Of a DNA stretch of 64,000 bases, positions 28,803 through 38,186 are shown piece by piece. The notes beneath the pieces are model-generated. The model worked only from the letters and a program-made list of their open reading frames with translations. It searched no databases and was not told the origin of the DNA. The stretch is taken from positions 124,001 to 188,000 of the forward strand of contig NZ_JAFLQZ010000004.1 of assembly GCF_017313265.1 (NCBI RefSeq), in the 5' to 3' direction. The position numbers and the translations under genes were made by a program. Every line of letters begins with the position of its first letter. The first letter of the stretch is position 1. Source of the stretch: Hymenobacter telluris (GTDB lineage Bacteria > Bacteroidota > Bacteroidia > Cytophagales > Hymenobacteraceae).

Positions 28803-29315
28803 CTACTTGTGTAGCTGCACCCATTGCGTGGCAATCAGCGTCTTGGCATCTTCAAACTGCTGGCTGATTAGTTGCTCACGCGTCAGTGTTACCAGTTCAA
28901 TGTTCTCGTTTTCTTCTGCCAGCCCGCCGCCTTTGCCACTTTGGTTGCTGACCTCAGCATAAAAAACGGTAATGGTTTCGGCGCTGCCGCCGGGCGAAGG
29001 ATACATGTGAGCAATCTGTTCGATGCGGTCTACATCGTAGCCGAGTTCCTCCTGAATCTCGCGGCGCATGGCGGCTTCCGGCTCTTCGCCGTTGTCGATC
29101 ATGCCGGCGGCTATTTCCAGCACCTGCGCTTCTGCCCCTATCCGGTACTGCCGGGTGAGCAGGTAGCGCTCCTGCTCGGTGTCCCAGACCAGCGCCGCTA
29201 CGGCTTTGCCAGGTTCAAACCGTTCGCGCTTGAGTTGTTTGTCGCCATCCTGAACGGTAAGCAGCTTCAGCTTAAAATGACCGTCGTAAGCAGTTTCTCG
29301 GTTGATTATTTCCAT
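28803..29315 (-). CDS. NUDIX hydrolase, ADP-ribose pyrophosphatase-like
   Basis: The ATG at 29315 (MEIINRETAYDGHFKLK) gives 170 aa. The Nudix box GMIDNGEEPEAAMRREIQEELGY fits the GX5EX7REUXEEXGU pattern. The preceding EIAAG and the following YPSPGGSAE are typical of ADP-ribose/NDP-sugar pyrophosphatases, where the SPG segment sits about 16 residues after the box. It is cytoplasmic and cleans up nucleotide sugars. The longer frame upstream was rejected because homology begins at MEII. Confidence 0.88.
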   Translation of the reverse strand: MEIINRETAYDGHFKLKLLTVQDGDKQLKRERFEPGKAVAALVWDTEQERYLLTRQYRIGAEAQVLEIAAGMIDNGEEPEAAMRREIQEELGYDVDRIEQIAHMYPSPGGSAETITVFYAEVSNQSGKGGGLAEENENIELVTLTREQLISQQFEDAKTLIATQWVQLHK

Positions 29316-29703
29316 GTGGCAGGGTGGATGAGAAAAGTATTTTTCAGGAAAGTAAACGGAAAACCGCGCCCAACTTGTTAGCCAGACGCTAGCCGGCGGG
29401 AATACCCTACCCCACCACAGCCGTTTTGGCGGTTTGCGGAGTTGTGGAGTACGCAACGCGCACTTTTTATACGGCTTTCTTTCTCCACTAGGATGCGCCC
29501 CGGTTTACGGGTAATTACTAGCGTTAAGTGGCTTTTTCCACTTTTCTGGCGTAGCTGCTCCGCTGGTTTTCCGGCGTTAAACTGGGTTGGTCACCCAAGG
29601 CTGCGCCTATTTCGCCGCAAAACCACCGACCTTTGCAGTCTTGCTTAGTACCCACTGCCCATCTGGCCACCATTAGGGCACGGCCTCGCTTTTTTTATTT
29701 TTG
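29316..29703. other. Intergenic region with possible helicase promoter
   Basis: No open frame is convincing. A GACCTTTG element at 29628-29635, close to TAnnTTTG, lies about 70 bases before the DEAD-box helicase ATG. The rest shows nothing clear. Confidence 0.35.
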
Positions 29704-31125
29704 ATGTCTTTCGACGAACTCAACCTGATTGACCCTATCCTGCGTGCCCTGCACGAGGAAGGCTACACCAACCCAACCCCTATCCAGCAGCAAGCCATTC
29801 CGCAAGTGCTGGAAGGCCACGACCTGCTAGGCGTTGCCCAAACCGGCACCGGCAAAACCGCCGCCTTCACCGTCCCGATTCTTCAGATCCTGCACCAGAC
29901 CGCTCAGGTTGCGCGCACCGCGCCCGGCCGCATCCGGTGTTTGGTGCTCACTCCCACCCGGGAGCTGGCCATCCAAATCAATGAGAGCTTCGGCGCTTAT
30001 GGCCGCCACCTACCCAAGCTCCGCTCCACTGTCATCTTCGGCGGCGTAAGCCAGCACGCGCAGGTGCAAACCCTGAAGCGCGGCGTGGAAGTGCTAATTG
30101 CCACCCCCGGCCGCCTGCTCGACCTGATGAGCCAGGGCTTCGTGGATTTGCGCAACGTGGAAGTATTCGTGCTCGATGAAGCGGACCGCATGCTCGACAT
30201 GGGTTTCATCCACGACATCAAGCGGATTCTGCCCAAGCTGCCTACGTCCCGGCAGACACTGTTCTTCTCGGCCACCATGCCCGCCCCCATTCAGGAGCTG
30301 GCCAACACCATCCTCAAGCCGAACCCGGTGAAAGTAGCCGTAACGCCGGTTTCCAGCACCGCCGATACGGTAACGCAGGGCGTGTACCTGGTTGATAAAA
30401 ACGACAAAGCCGACTTGCTGGAGCACGTACTGCAGGACGCCAATATCAAGCGGGTGCTGGTGTTCACGCGCACCAAACACGGTGCCGACAAGGTGGTAAA
30501 AACCCTGGCCAAGGCCAACATTCCGGCCGAAGCCATCCACGGCAACAAGTCGCAGAACCACCGCCAGCGGGCCCTGAGCAACTTCAAAGCCGGCACCACC
30601 CGCGTGCTGGTGGCTACCGACATTGCCGCCCGGGGCATCGATGTGGACGACCTGACCCACGTTATCAACTACGAAGTACCCAACGAGCCGGAAACCTACG
30701 TGCACCGCATTGGCCGCACGGGCCGCGCGGGTGCTTTCGGTACGGCCCTCACGTTTGTGGAGGAAGAGGAACGCGCCTATTTGCAGGACATTCAGAAGCT
30801 GATTCGCCGGCAGATTGACCTCGTTGCCAATCACCCCTACACCACCCGCGCCGTAGCACCGGTATTGCTGCACGGTGGCGAGTCGATTAAGCGCCCGAAA
30901 GGCCCGGCGGGTCGTCCGCCACGGGCCGGCCGCGAAGGAGGCTCTGCCCGCCCGCCCCGCCCCAGCCATGAGGCTGGTGCCCAGCGCGGCGGCCCCGACC
31001 GTAACCGGGCCACCGGCAACCGCCCCGCCACCGCTCGCCCCTCCGGCGACCGGCCTGCTGGCAACGCCAATTCCGGCTCCGGCCAGGGTCGCCGCTCTTT
31101 CCGCGGTGGCAACAACGGGCGCTAG
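29704..31125 (+). CDS. DEAD-box RNA helicase with basic Gly/Arg tail
   Basis: The 473-aa protein starts at the ATG following an in-frame TTG. It has the Q motif ([10 protein letters not shown]), motif [27 protein letters not shown], and the C-terminal [10 protein letters not shown]. It belongs to the RhlE-like group. Residues ~395-473 form a disordered tail rich in Arg, Gly and Pro that binds RNA non-specifically. Such helicases act in ribosome assembly and cold adaptation. An intrinsic terminator follows at 31149. Confidence 0.95.
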   Translation: MSFDELNLIDPILRALHEEGYTNPTPIQQQAIPQVLEGHDLLGVAQTGTGKTAAFTVPILQILHQTAQVARTAPGRIRCLVLTPTRELAIQINESFGAYGRHLPKLRSTVIFGGVSQHAQVQTLKRGVEVLIATPGRLLDLMSQGFVDLRNVEVFVLDEADRMLDMGFIHDIKRILPKLPTSRQTLFFSATMPAPIQELANTILKPNPVKVAVTPVSSTADTVTQGVYLVDKNDKADLLEHVLQDANIKRVLVFTRTKHGADKVVKTLAKANIPAEAIHGNKSQNHRQRALSNFKAGTTRVLVATDIAARGIDVDDLTHVINYEVPNEPETYVHRIGRTGRAGAFGTALTFVEEEERAYLQDIQKLIRRQIDLVANHPYTTRAVAPVLLHGGESIKRPKGPAGRPPRAGREGGSARPPRPSHEAGAQRGGPDRNRATGNRPATARPSGDRPAGNANSGSGQGRRSFRGGNNGR

Positions 31126-31148
31126 TTGCGCTTCAACGCTTTTTCTGG

Positions 31149-31177
31149 AACAGCCCCGGCACCATGCCGGGGCTGTT
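31149..31177 (+). terminator. Intrinsic terminator of the helicase gene
   Basis: Exact 13-bp arms (aacagccccggca and complement) around cca are followed by TTTTG. Confidence 0.8.
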
Positions 31178-31360
31178 TTGCGTTCCGGGGTAGCGGCAGG
31201 CACAATGGCCTGTCTCGACTGGAACGACTATCTTACCCAGCGTAGCAGCAGCTTGCGCAGCACGCACGCCTGATTCAACAAACAAAACAGCTGGCATCAG
31301 GCTTTTATTGCTGGCGGTGAAGTTGCCGCTGTCCTTCCCTCATCCGACGACGTTTGTTTT

Positions 31361-31837
31361 ATGGCTAACAGCACTCTTCCCGTCATTCAGGCCCTGCGCG
31401 ACACCGCTCACCGCTTAGCCACGCAGGCTCCGTATCAATGGGGCCACATGGGCAGCTGCAACTGTGGCCACCTGGCCCAAACGATTACCAAGCTGACCAA
31501 AGGTGAAATTCACGCCCGGGCCATGCAGCGCTACGGCGACTGGGAGCGGCAGCTCATCGACTACTGCCCCACCAGCGGCCTGCCCATTGATACCACCATT
31601 GATGAAATGCTGGCGCTGGGTTTCACCCGCACCGACCTCACGCACTTGGAGCGGCTTTCCGACCCAACCATTCGGGCCGCCATTCCATTCGAGCGCCGGG
31701 ACGCCCTGCGCCATAACCAGCGCGACGACGTAGTGCTCTACCTCCGGACGTGGGCTACGCTGCTGGAAAACCACCTATTGGCCGGCATTCAGTTGCCCGA
31801 GTTGCTGCCTGCCCCGGCAGCGGTTCTGGCTAAATAG
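31361..31837 (+). CDS. Conserved-looking hypothetical protein, 158 aa
   Basis: The protein is soluble and mostly helical. The segment WGHMGSCNCGHLAQTITKL holds a CNC cysteine pair with two nearby histidines, a possible metal or redox site near residues 27-40. A second part has DYCPTSGLPIDTTIDEML. I recognise no named family. It is monocistronic, ending before a good terminator at 31867. Confidence 0.65.
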   Translation: MANSTLPVIQALRDTAHRLATQAPYQWGHMGSCNCGHLAQTITKLTKGEIHARAMQRYGDWERQLIDYCPTSGLPIDTTIDEMLALGFTRTDLTHLERLSDPTIRAAIPFERRDALRHNQRDDVVLYLRTWATLLENHLLAGIQLPELLPAPAAVLAK

Positions 31838-31866
31838 CGCTTACGCCCTTCAACAGAAACCAAAGT

Positions 31867-31904
31867 AGAAAGCCCCACCAGATAATATTCTGGTGGGGCT
31901 TTCT
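31867..31904 (+). terminator. Intrinsic terminator
   Basis: Exact 16-bp arms (agaaagccccaccaga and complement) enclose taatat. Confidence 0.8.
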
Positions 31905-31993
31905 GTATGTAGCCATTTGCTTACCGGCTATGCTATGGCAGAGCGCATAGCATGGGCTGGGTCAGCTATAAGAGTGGAATTCAGAAGAACCGA

Positions 31994-32161
31994 CTAGTCG
32001 GCGTTGCTGCGCTGGGCTTCCCGGTAGCCTTCAGGGCGGTGGCTGCGTTTGTATTCGGCATCCGCATTCGGATCTTTTTCGGCATCGGGGGCTTGCGAGC
32101 AAGATGCCAGGAATAGCGAGGCGTTAACGGCGAGCAGGAGAAGCAGACGGAATTTTTTCAT
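31994..32161 (-). CDS. Small lipoprotein, 55 aa
   Basis: Reading the minus strand from the ATG at 32161 gives MKKFRLLLLLAVNASLFLAS, then C, a textbook lipobox (LASC). The mature part is short and charged and ends REAQRSNAD before TAG. The function is unknown; it is probably an envelope lipoprotein. The coherent signal sequence argues against chance. Confidence 0.65.
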   Translation of the reverse strand: MKKFRLLLLLAVNASLFLASCSQAPDAEKDPNADAEYKRSHRPEGYREAQRSNAD

Positions 32162-32929
32162 GTCCCAAAGGTAAGCACCACCCCGAAAATCGCCAAGGAT
32201 ACTTTCAAGCTTAATGGCGGGGGCTTGCCTCTGTACGCAACACTGCTAGCCAAGGTGAAGGCTCCACATCCAAAGTAAGTACCCCTCAAATTATTTGCAG
32301 GCGTCACTTCCGCAGTAAAGCACCTGATTACTTTTGGCAACAGGTGATTGAGTGCGCAACACATCTTGTCTCTTTTACTACGGACTTTCAGACTGCAAAT
32401 ACGCTGACCGTTTGCCCGCTAACGGGTGCTAATGCGCGGCCTTTTACAGTATCAGGATTTTAGCAAGGCTAACTCGATTAGTGGTCTGTTTTCGAATTGC
32501 ACTATGATTTTCCCGCATCATTTCTCCTGTCAAGGATTTTAGCATTGCCAATCCAATCATTGACCCTTTTTAGCATTTCCAGTTATTTCACTTTACCAGC
32601 CCTCAAATAGCCTTATAAATCAATAAACAATCACTTAAACTAAAAGTATTTATTGACTGATACAAAGCGCTTTATAATAAATTATTTTCTACATATAATA
32701 CTTATGAATACCACTATGACATAGTGCACTATTCCGTTTACAAGACTGATTGGCATTCACTCCACTAGGAGATGCAACTTACCATACAATATTGTGCTAA
32801 GTGGATGATTGGGGCACGCTGACAAATTGCATTTATCTAGCCAGTTAATGCATTCGTGCAGCATTTTCTAGGAGTGCTGTGCTAACCTAGTCGTAGCGTT
32901 GCCAACAACAGATAAATCCGTTAATTAGC
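32162..32929. other. AT-rich intergenic region, no gene seen
   Basis: About 770 bases hold no credible coding frame or tRNA. Two imperfect copies of aggattttagcannGCyaa occur near 32453 and 32535. The composition is far below the local GC average, suggesting regulatory sequence or decayed foreign DNA. Confidence 0.4.
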
Positions 32930-33652
32930 TCAGACGTTTTCCGGTTGGTAGTCTGTAAACGTGCCGTCCTGATAGAAGATAACAATGCGGCGAATAGCTT
33001 TATTGGCTTGCAGAAAAGGCTGCGCTACCGACGGCCCTGTGGCATCAGAACTGTTCCTCCGCTCAGCTCCAATGGTACCAGGAGCTGCTATTGTATCGGA
33101 AGTGTTAGTCGAAATAGAGTTGTCTGATACAGGCGTTGCCTCTACAGTAGCAGCGGGTTTTGGCTCTGTACTAGCTGCTTTACTTGGCCCTGGGATGCTT
33201 GCCGCGCCTGGCTCTGCATTAACTAAAGCACCTGATACCACTTCTTGCCCAGGGGCTGCTGAGTGTATCACCCCTGAATTAGCCTCAAATACTGCGGCTG
33301 TTGGCGCTACTGCGCTTGTTACGGGCTGTCGGGTGGTTTGCTCTCTACTAAGCGCAGGACGGGCTGTTTCCGGCGTTTTAGTGCTTAACCGCTTTGTAGC
33401 AGAGGGCGTTGGGGCTGGAGTAGGGGCCGCAGGGGGCACTTCCGGGGTAGTCATGCTCCCAATTCCCTTCAGCAGCCACGCCAGTGACACATCAGGAAAG
33501 GCATCCACAATCTTCTGCACTACCTCCAGGCTGGGCTTGTTACGGCCGCTCAGAATGTGGCTGACAATAGGCCGGGCCACGCCAATGGTATCAGCAAACT
33601 GAGTAGGCGTTAATTGGCGGGCGCTTAAAATCTCCCGAATACGGTCAACCAT
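32930..33652 (-). CDS. XRE-family regulator with long disordered linker
   Basis: Residues 1-65 are a Cro/C1-type HTH: IREILSARQLTPTQFADTIGVARPIVSHILSGRNKPSLEVVQKIV. Residues ~70-215 are a Pro/Ala/Thr/Ser-rich disordered linker. The C-terminus, AIRRIVIFYQDGTFTDYQPENV, is a compact strand segment. The form suggests a DNA-binding head tethered to a small sensor or oligomerisation tail. Two TACAATTGTA palindromes lie upstream and may be autoregulatory operators. Confidence 0.8.
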   Translation of the reverse strand: MVDRIREILSARQLTPTQFADTIGVARPIVSHILSGRNKPSLEVVQKIVDAFPDVSLAWLLKGIGSMTTPEVPPAAPTPAPTPSATKRLSTKTPETARPALSREQTTRQPVTSAVAPTAAVFEANSGVIHSAAPGQEVVSGALVNAEPGAASIPGPSKAASTEPKPAATVEATPVSDNSISTNTSDTIAAPGTIGAERRNSSDATGPSVAQPFLQANKAIRRIVIFYQDGTFTDYQPENV

Positions 33653-33761
33653 GGTGTATTCTGACTATCGTTAACAAATGTACGGGTCTACATCGTTATA
33701 TCGGCTTTACTATTCCCTGGTTTAATTTTGTAAATAGGCAAAGCCTCGATGTATCACCTAT

Positions 33762-33771
33762 TACAATTGTA
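33762..33771. promoter_or_regulatory. Candidate XRE operator 1 (TACAATTGTA)
   Basis: A perfect 10-bp palindrome about 110 bases upstream of the XRE start, repeated 42 bases away. Confidence 0.4.
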
Positions 33772-33785
33772 TATCACCCTACTGC

Positions 33786-33820
33786 CCCTGATTACAAATG
33801 TTATACAATTGTAATCAGGG
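33786..33820. promoter_or_regulatory. Inverted repeat containing candidate operator 2
   Basis: Arms ccctgattacaa and ttgtaatcaggg (12 bp, exact) enclose 11 bases. A second TACAATTGTA lies at 33804-33813, 42 bases from the first copy, about four helical turns. It could bind the regulator dimer. Confidence 0.4.
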
Positions 33821-33946
33821 ACTTGTTGCTGTTTTTAGTACCGCTTATCTTCTCACAGAGCATCCTCTTATTGCATTACGCATAGCCAGTAGCCCCACGC
33901 ACATGAGGAGGTATGCAGTTTGTGTTATCAGAGTGGGTACAAGCCG

Positions 33947-34001
33947 AAAAGGAGAAGACCTCGCCTCCTGCCAGAAGCAGTGAGTGAGGTCTTCTCCTTT
34001 T
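33947..34001. terminator. Intrinsic terminator of the L,D-transpeptidase gene
   Basis: Exact 16-bp arms (aaaaggagaagacctc and complement) around 23 bases, A-rich at one end and T-rich at the other. Confidence 0.7.
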
Positions 34002-34037
34002 TTTGTTACGCCTTACTTAACGGTTTAGTCGGCGTTA

Positions 34038-35834
34038 TTAGTTGTTGAAGTACTCTTTTGCCAGCGCCTTGTCGTGGCCGTAGATGTCGTCGCGGAAGTT
34101 GACGTTGCCGTTGTTGTCAACCCAGGCAGTGAAGTACACCAGGTACACGGGCAGGTGTTTGGGTAAGCTTACGTATTGTTCTTTGCGGCCGGCTATAGTT
34201 TCCTCTATCTTGGTCAGGTCCCAGCCGGGCTTGTTGCGCAGCAGGTACTCGGCCAGTTTCAGGGGCTCCTCTACCCGCACGCAACCGTGGCTAAAGCCGC
34301 GCTTCGTCTGGCTGAACAGCTCGTCGTGGGGCGTGTCGTGGAGGTAGATATCCTGCGAGTTCGGGAAGATAAACTTCACGTCGCCGAGGTCGTTTTTTGG
34401 GCCCGGCCGGCGGCGCAGGGTGTACTTCCATTTGGCCTGCGTCAGGTTGGCCCAGTCGATGGTGCTAGGGTCAATTGGAGTTGCTTTGGCACCCCAACCC
34501 TTCACTACTTCCATGTCCAGACGGTCGAGGTAGGCTTGCGGATTAGCGGCCAGTTTATAGCGCATCTCCTTGTCGATAATACTAAAGGGCACGTTCCAAT
34601 ACGGGGCCATTACCACCGACTCCATCTTGTCGCTGAACACGGGGGTGGCGTTGAGCGTCTTGCCCACAATCACCCGCATGTCGAACACTTCCTTGTTACC
34701 TTCTACCACGTGGAGCTTGTAGTCGGGGATGTTGACGAGCAGATAATCGGGCTCAAATTTCTTGGGAATCCAGCGCCACCGCTCCATGTTCAGGATGAGC
34801 TGGTCGATGCGCTGTGCCACCGGAATATTAAGCAAGCGGAGCGTTTCACCTGCTACCAAGCCATCAGCCTTTAGGCCATTCTGAGTTTGAAAATCTTTGA
34901 CGGCAGCTACTAATTCGGCGTCGTACTTCTCTGCCGGAGCCGTGGTTTTCGTCGTCGAAGCGGGCGTAGCAGTTGGGTTGTTAGCTACTGTTTGCACGGG
35001 GGCCGCGCTGGCGTCAGCAGAGGCCGTAGCCGGGGCTGCATCAGGCGCTTGCGTTCCTAATAGCCGCTGGCGCAGGAGCGCTACCGCCGGCGTCGCCTGG
35101 CCAGGTTTGAGCTTGGTAGTAGCGGGCAGCGTAGGCCAGCCGCCGTTACGCTGGATGTCACGGTAGTTGGCCAGCGCCTTTTTCAGCTGATCATATTCGG
35201 GGTGCAGGGGCTCGAACTCATAGTACGGGTAGGTGCTCTCCCGCTCCTTAAGAATCGTCATTAGCGCCTTATGCAGCTTGATCTTGTTGCGCTTCACCTG
35301 CCAGTCAATGGTCTTGACCTGGCGCGGGTTTACCGTTCCCCGATAGAAGTCGGATGCCCAGTTGAAGTAGGTCCCAGATAGGGCTACGTCAATTTCCTTT
35401 TCCAGCGGATTTCGTTTGGTTGAATCGTTCTGTGCAGCCTCTAAATCGGCAAAAAGCTTATCAAAATCCTTGGTTTTGTATTCTTTAGGATCAAGGCCCT
35501 CGTCGGCTGCTTTGCCGATAACCCCGAGCATGGTTTTGGCTTGCGGCACCAACTCATGGTTGCGAAACCAGCCTAGCCGGAAGTCCCGTTCTCGGTAGAA
35601 CTTCTTGGCCCACTCAATCTGGTCTTTGAACTTGGGCTCGGCACTCATGTACTTCACTACGTACACACTATCGAGCGTGGGCTGCGCGCCACCAGCCTTG
35701 GAGGCTACCCCCGGCAACGCGTCTTTTAGTTGCGCTTTCTGCTCCTGACTGCACGACGATGCCGACGTGAGCACCGTCAGGCTAAGCAGCCAAAACAGCA
35801 GGGTGGTAAGAAAAGCAGGTCGGAATAAATTCAT
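34038..35834 (-). CDS. L,D-transpeptidase, YcbB-like lipoprotein
   Basis: The 598-aa protein has a lipoprotein signal ending LTSASSC. The N-terminal half is the helical scaffold domain, interrupted by an Ala/Pro/Thr-rich low-complexity stretch near residues 265-300. A peptidoglycan-binding segment (AVKDFQTQNGLKADGLVAGETLRLLN) precedes the YkuD catalytic domain, with RVIVGKTLNATPVFSDKM and the active site HDTPHDELFSQ...SHGCVRVEEP. It forms 3-3 cross-links in peptidoglycan or attaches proteins to it, in the periplasm. Confidence 0.9.
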   Translation of the reverse strand: MNLFRPAFLTTLLFWLLSLTVLTSASSCSQEQKAQLKDALPGVASKAGGAQPTLDSVYVVKYMSAEPKFKDQIEWAKKFYRERDFRLGWFRNHELVPQAKTMLGVIGKAADEGLDPKEYKTKDFDKLFADLEAAQNDSTKRNPLEKEIDVALSGTYFNWASDFYRGTVNPRQVKTIDWQVKRNKIKLHKALMTILKERESTYPYYEFEPLHPEYDQLKKALANYRDIQRNGGWPTLPATTKLKPGQATPAVALLRQRLLGTQAPDAAPATASADASAAPVQTVANNPTATPASTTKTTAPAEKYDAELVAAVKDFQTQNGLKADGLVAGETLRLLNIPVAQRIDQLILNMERWRWIPKKFEPDYLLVNIPDYKLHVVEGNKEVFDMRVIVGKTLNATPVFSDKMESVVMAPYWNVPFSIIDKEMRYKLAANPQAYLDRLDMEVVKGWGAKATPIDPSTIDWANLTQAKWKYTLRRRPGPKNDLGDVKFIFPNSQDIYLHDTPHDELFSQTKRGFSHGCVRVEEPLKLAEYLLRNKPGWDLTKIEETIAGRKEQYVSLPKHLPVYLVYFTAWVDNNGNVNFRDDIYGHDKALAKEYFNN

Positions 35835-36181
35835 GCAAGTAGGTGGAGATGAACAAAACGAACAACAAAGTACTCGCCAGTCAGGAGCTGAATACAGCTT
35901 TTTTAACTGAACGAGTAGTTGCGCGTTTTACTGCAATCCGGGTTGATAAGTTGCTTGGATGGCGGTATTCTCCACTGACTGCAAGTTAGCGGGTTTTGCC
36001 GATACAGTTGTTATGTAGCAATGCTTGATTCATTAGCACCGAACTATGACAATGCTACCCTTACTGATGAGCTTGCTGACCACCTGCCTCGGTGTCGTTG
36101 GGCTACGGCGCAGGTGGTTTGGCTATCTTTGCGTCTTCGTCAACCGGTCGGCTGCCCGCCGTTTTATATCTCCTAGCGCCT
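35835..36181. other. Divergent intergenic region
   Basis: No gene is visible. It contains the upstream region of the L,D-transpeptidase and a TATCTTTG -7 element for the aminopeptidase. Confidence 0.5.
36124..36131 (+). promoter_or_regulatory. Bacteroidota -7 element TATCTTTG
   Basis: It matches TAnnTTTG and lies 50 bases before the ATG at 36182; a TTG at 36098-36100 is 23 bases upstream, longer than ideal. Confidence 0.5.
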
Positions 36182-37990
36182 ATGTCTACCACCGCCTCCA
36201 CCCCGCACTTCACCCCCGACCCACACAGCTACGCCCGGCCGGCAGAGGTGAGTGTGCAGCACCTCGCACTCACCCTGCGTGTCGACTTCGAAGCCCGCAC
36301 GCTGGCTGGTCACGCCACCTGGCAAATCGTTAATCACACCAACTCGACGGAGCTGCTGCTCGATGCGCGCGACCTGCTCATCGAGGAAGTTTTGCTGGGC
36401 GACCTGACCGGTGAGCCAACCGAATTTTCACTGGGCACACCGGACCCGGTGATGGGGCAGCCGCTGCGGATTGCCATCCGTCCCGGCACCCAGCAGGTGA
36501 CCATCCGGTACCGCACCACTGCCGGTGCGGCTGCGCTCCAATGGCTCACGCCGGAGCAGACGGCCGGGCGGCGGCACCCGTTTTTGTTCACTCAGTCGCA
36601 AGCCATCCTGGCCCGCACCTGGATACCGTGCCAGGACTCGCCGGGAGTGCGCTTCACCTACGAGGCCCACGTACAGGTGCCCGCCGAACTGCTGGCGTTG
36701 ATGAGCGCCGAGAATCCGCAGGCGCGCAACGAAGCCGGAGCGTACAGCTTCCGGATGGCTCAGCCGATTCCGGCCTACCTCATGGCCCTAGCAGTAGGCG
36801 ACGTGGTGTTTGAAGCCCTCAGCAACCGGACCGGAATTTACGCCGAGCCCGTCACGCTGCCCGTAGCCACCAGCGAGTTTCAGGACCTGGAGAAGATGGT
36901 AGCCGCCGCCGAGGAATTGTACGGCCCGTATCGGTGGGAGCAATACGATTTGTTGGTATTGCCTCCCTCCTTTCCATTTGGCGGCATGGAAAACCCACGT
37001 TTAACATTTGTAACTCCTACTATCCTGGCCGGCGACCGGAGCCTGACCAGCTTGGTGGCTCACGAACTGGCTCATTCCTGGAGTGGCAACTTGGTTACCA
37101 ATGCTACCTGGAACGATTTCTGGCTGAACGAAGGCTTCACGGTGTACTTCGAGCGCCGCATTATGGAGAAGCTCTACGGCCGTTCCTACTCCGATATGTT
37201 GCAGGTGCTCGGCAACACCGGCTTGCACCACACCATTGCCGAACTCGGCGCGCACAGCAAAGACACCCACCTGCACCTCGACCTGGCCGGGCGCGACCCC
37301 GACGAAGGGCTCAACGAAATTGCCTACGAAAAGGGTGACTACCTGCTCCTCACCCTCGAACACCTGGTGGGCCGGCCCGCCCTCGATGCTTTCATCAAGC
37401 AGTACTTCGCACAGCATAGTTTCCAGAGTATGGATACTGCCTCGTTCGTAACTTATCTGCGGCGTGAGTTGTTAGATAAAACCGTCGGGCTCGAAGAGAA
37501 GCTTCAGCTCGATGCTTGGGTGAACGGCCCTGGCATTCCGGCGGTAGCGCCGGCGGTCCACTCCACTCGTTTCGAAGCGGTGGCGCAAGCTTTAAACAAC
37601 TGGCAGCACGGCACACCTGCTAGCGAATTACCAACCAGCAGTTGGAGTAGCCATGAGTGGGTTCACTTCCTGCACGGGTTGCCCCAAGGCTTGCCGGCCG
37701 AAAAACTGGCAGCGTTGGATGCCGCCTTCGGGTTCACGCAGTCTGGCAACGCCGAAATTTTGGCGGCCTGGTTTCCGCACACCATTGCGGCTGGCTACGC
37801 CCCTGCCGATGCAGCCTTGCACCATTTCCTGACTCACGTGGGACGGCGCAAGTTTCTGACGCCTCTCTACAAAGCACTGCTGGCTACGCCCAATGGTGCC
37901 GAGCGGGCACGCCAGTTGTACGCCGCGGCCCGGCCCAACTACCACTCAGTGGCCACCAGCACCTTCGACGTGTTGGTTGGGACGGCGTAG
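36182..37990 (+). CDS. M1-family metallo-aminopeptidase (LTA4 hydrolase-like)
   Basis: The ATG at 36182 gives 602 aa starting MSTTASTPHFTPDPHSYARP; the longer frame runs through the promoter. Motifs are the exopeptidase GGMENP, the zinc site HELAHSWSGN with the third ligand Glu in WLNEGFTVYFE, and the C-terminal helical domain. It lacks a signal peptide, so it is cytoplasmic, and it releases N-terminal residues from peptides. The arrangement follows the leukotriene-A4-hydrolase-like subgroup common in Bacteroidota. Confidence 0.92.
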   Translation: MSTTASTPHFTPDPHSYARPAEVSVQHLALTLRVDFEARTLAGHATWQIVNHTNSTELLLDARDLLIEEVLLGDLTGEPTEFSLGTPDPVMGQPLRIAIRPGTQQVTIRYRTTAGAAALQWLTPEQTAGRRHPFLFTQSQAILARTWIPCQDSPGVRFTYEAHVQVPAELLALMSAENPQARNEAGAYSFRMAQPIPAYLMALAVGDVVFEALSNRTGIYAEPVTLPVATSEFQDLEKMVAAAEELYGPYRWEQYDLLVLPPSFPFGGMENPRLTFVTPTILAGDRSLTSLVAHELAHSWSGNLVTNATWNDFWLNEGFTVYFERRIMEKLYGRSYSDMLQVLGNTGLHHTIAELGAHSKDTHLHLDLAGRDPDEGLNEIAYEKGDYLLLTLEHLVGRPALDAFIKQYFAQHSFQSMDTASFVTYLRRELLDKTVGLEEKLQLDAWVNGPGIPAVAPAVHSTRFEAVAQALNNWQHGTPASELPTSSWSSHEWVHFLHGLPQGLPAEKLAALDAAFGFTQSGNAEILAAWFPHTIAAGYAPADAALHHFLTHVGRRKFLTPLYKALLATPNGAERARQLYAAARPNYHSVATSTFDVLVGTA

Positions 37991-38186
37991 TGAGGCCAGC
38001 TGAGCTTGGACGGAAACTGGTATGGGTAGGACAAGCCCGAGAACAACAATTTTTCTTGCTGCCCTTCACTTATAATTCAGTTTCTAAGCACTACTTTCTA
38101 GCTCCGCTGTAACGCTGACTGGCCCGAAGCTTGCTTCCCGGACAATTCCGGTTTTCCTTTTGTGTTGTACTAGTTGATATTTTGCG

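Noticed and set aside
30094..31203. 369-aa open frame antisense to the DEAD-box helicase
   Set aside because: The helicase is certain and the antisense product is low-complexity.
32158..32364. 68-aa minus-strand open frame near the small lipoprotein
   Set aside because: No domain or signal; the shorter frame ending at 31994 has a lipobox and is preferred.
33798..33983. 61-aa open frame upstream of the XRE gene
   Set aside because: It starts inside the candidate operator and ends in a terminator; no coherent features.
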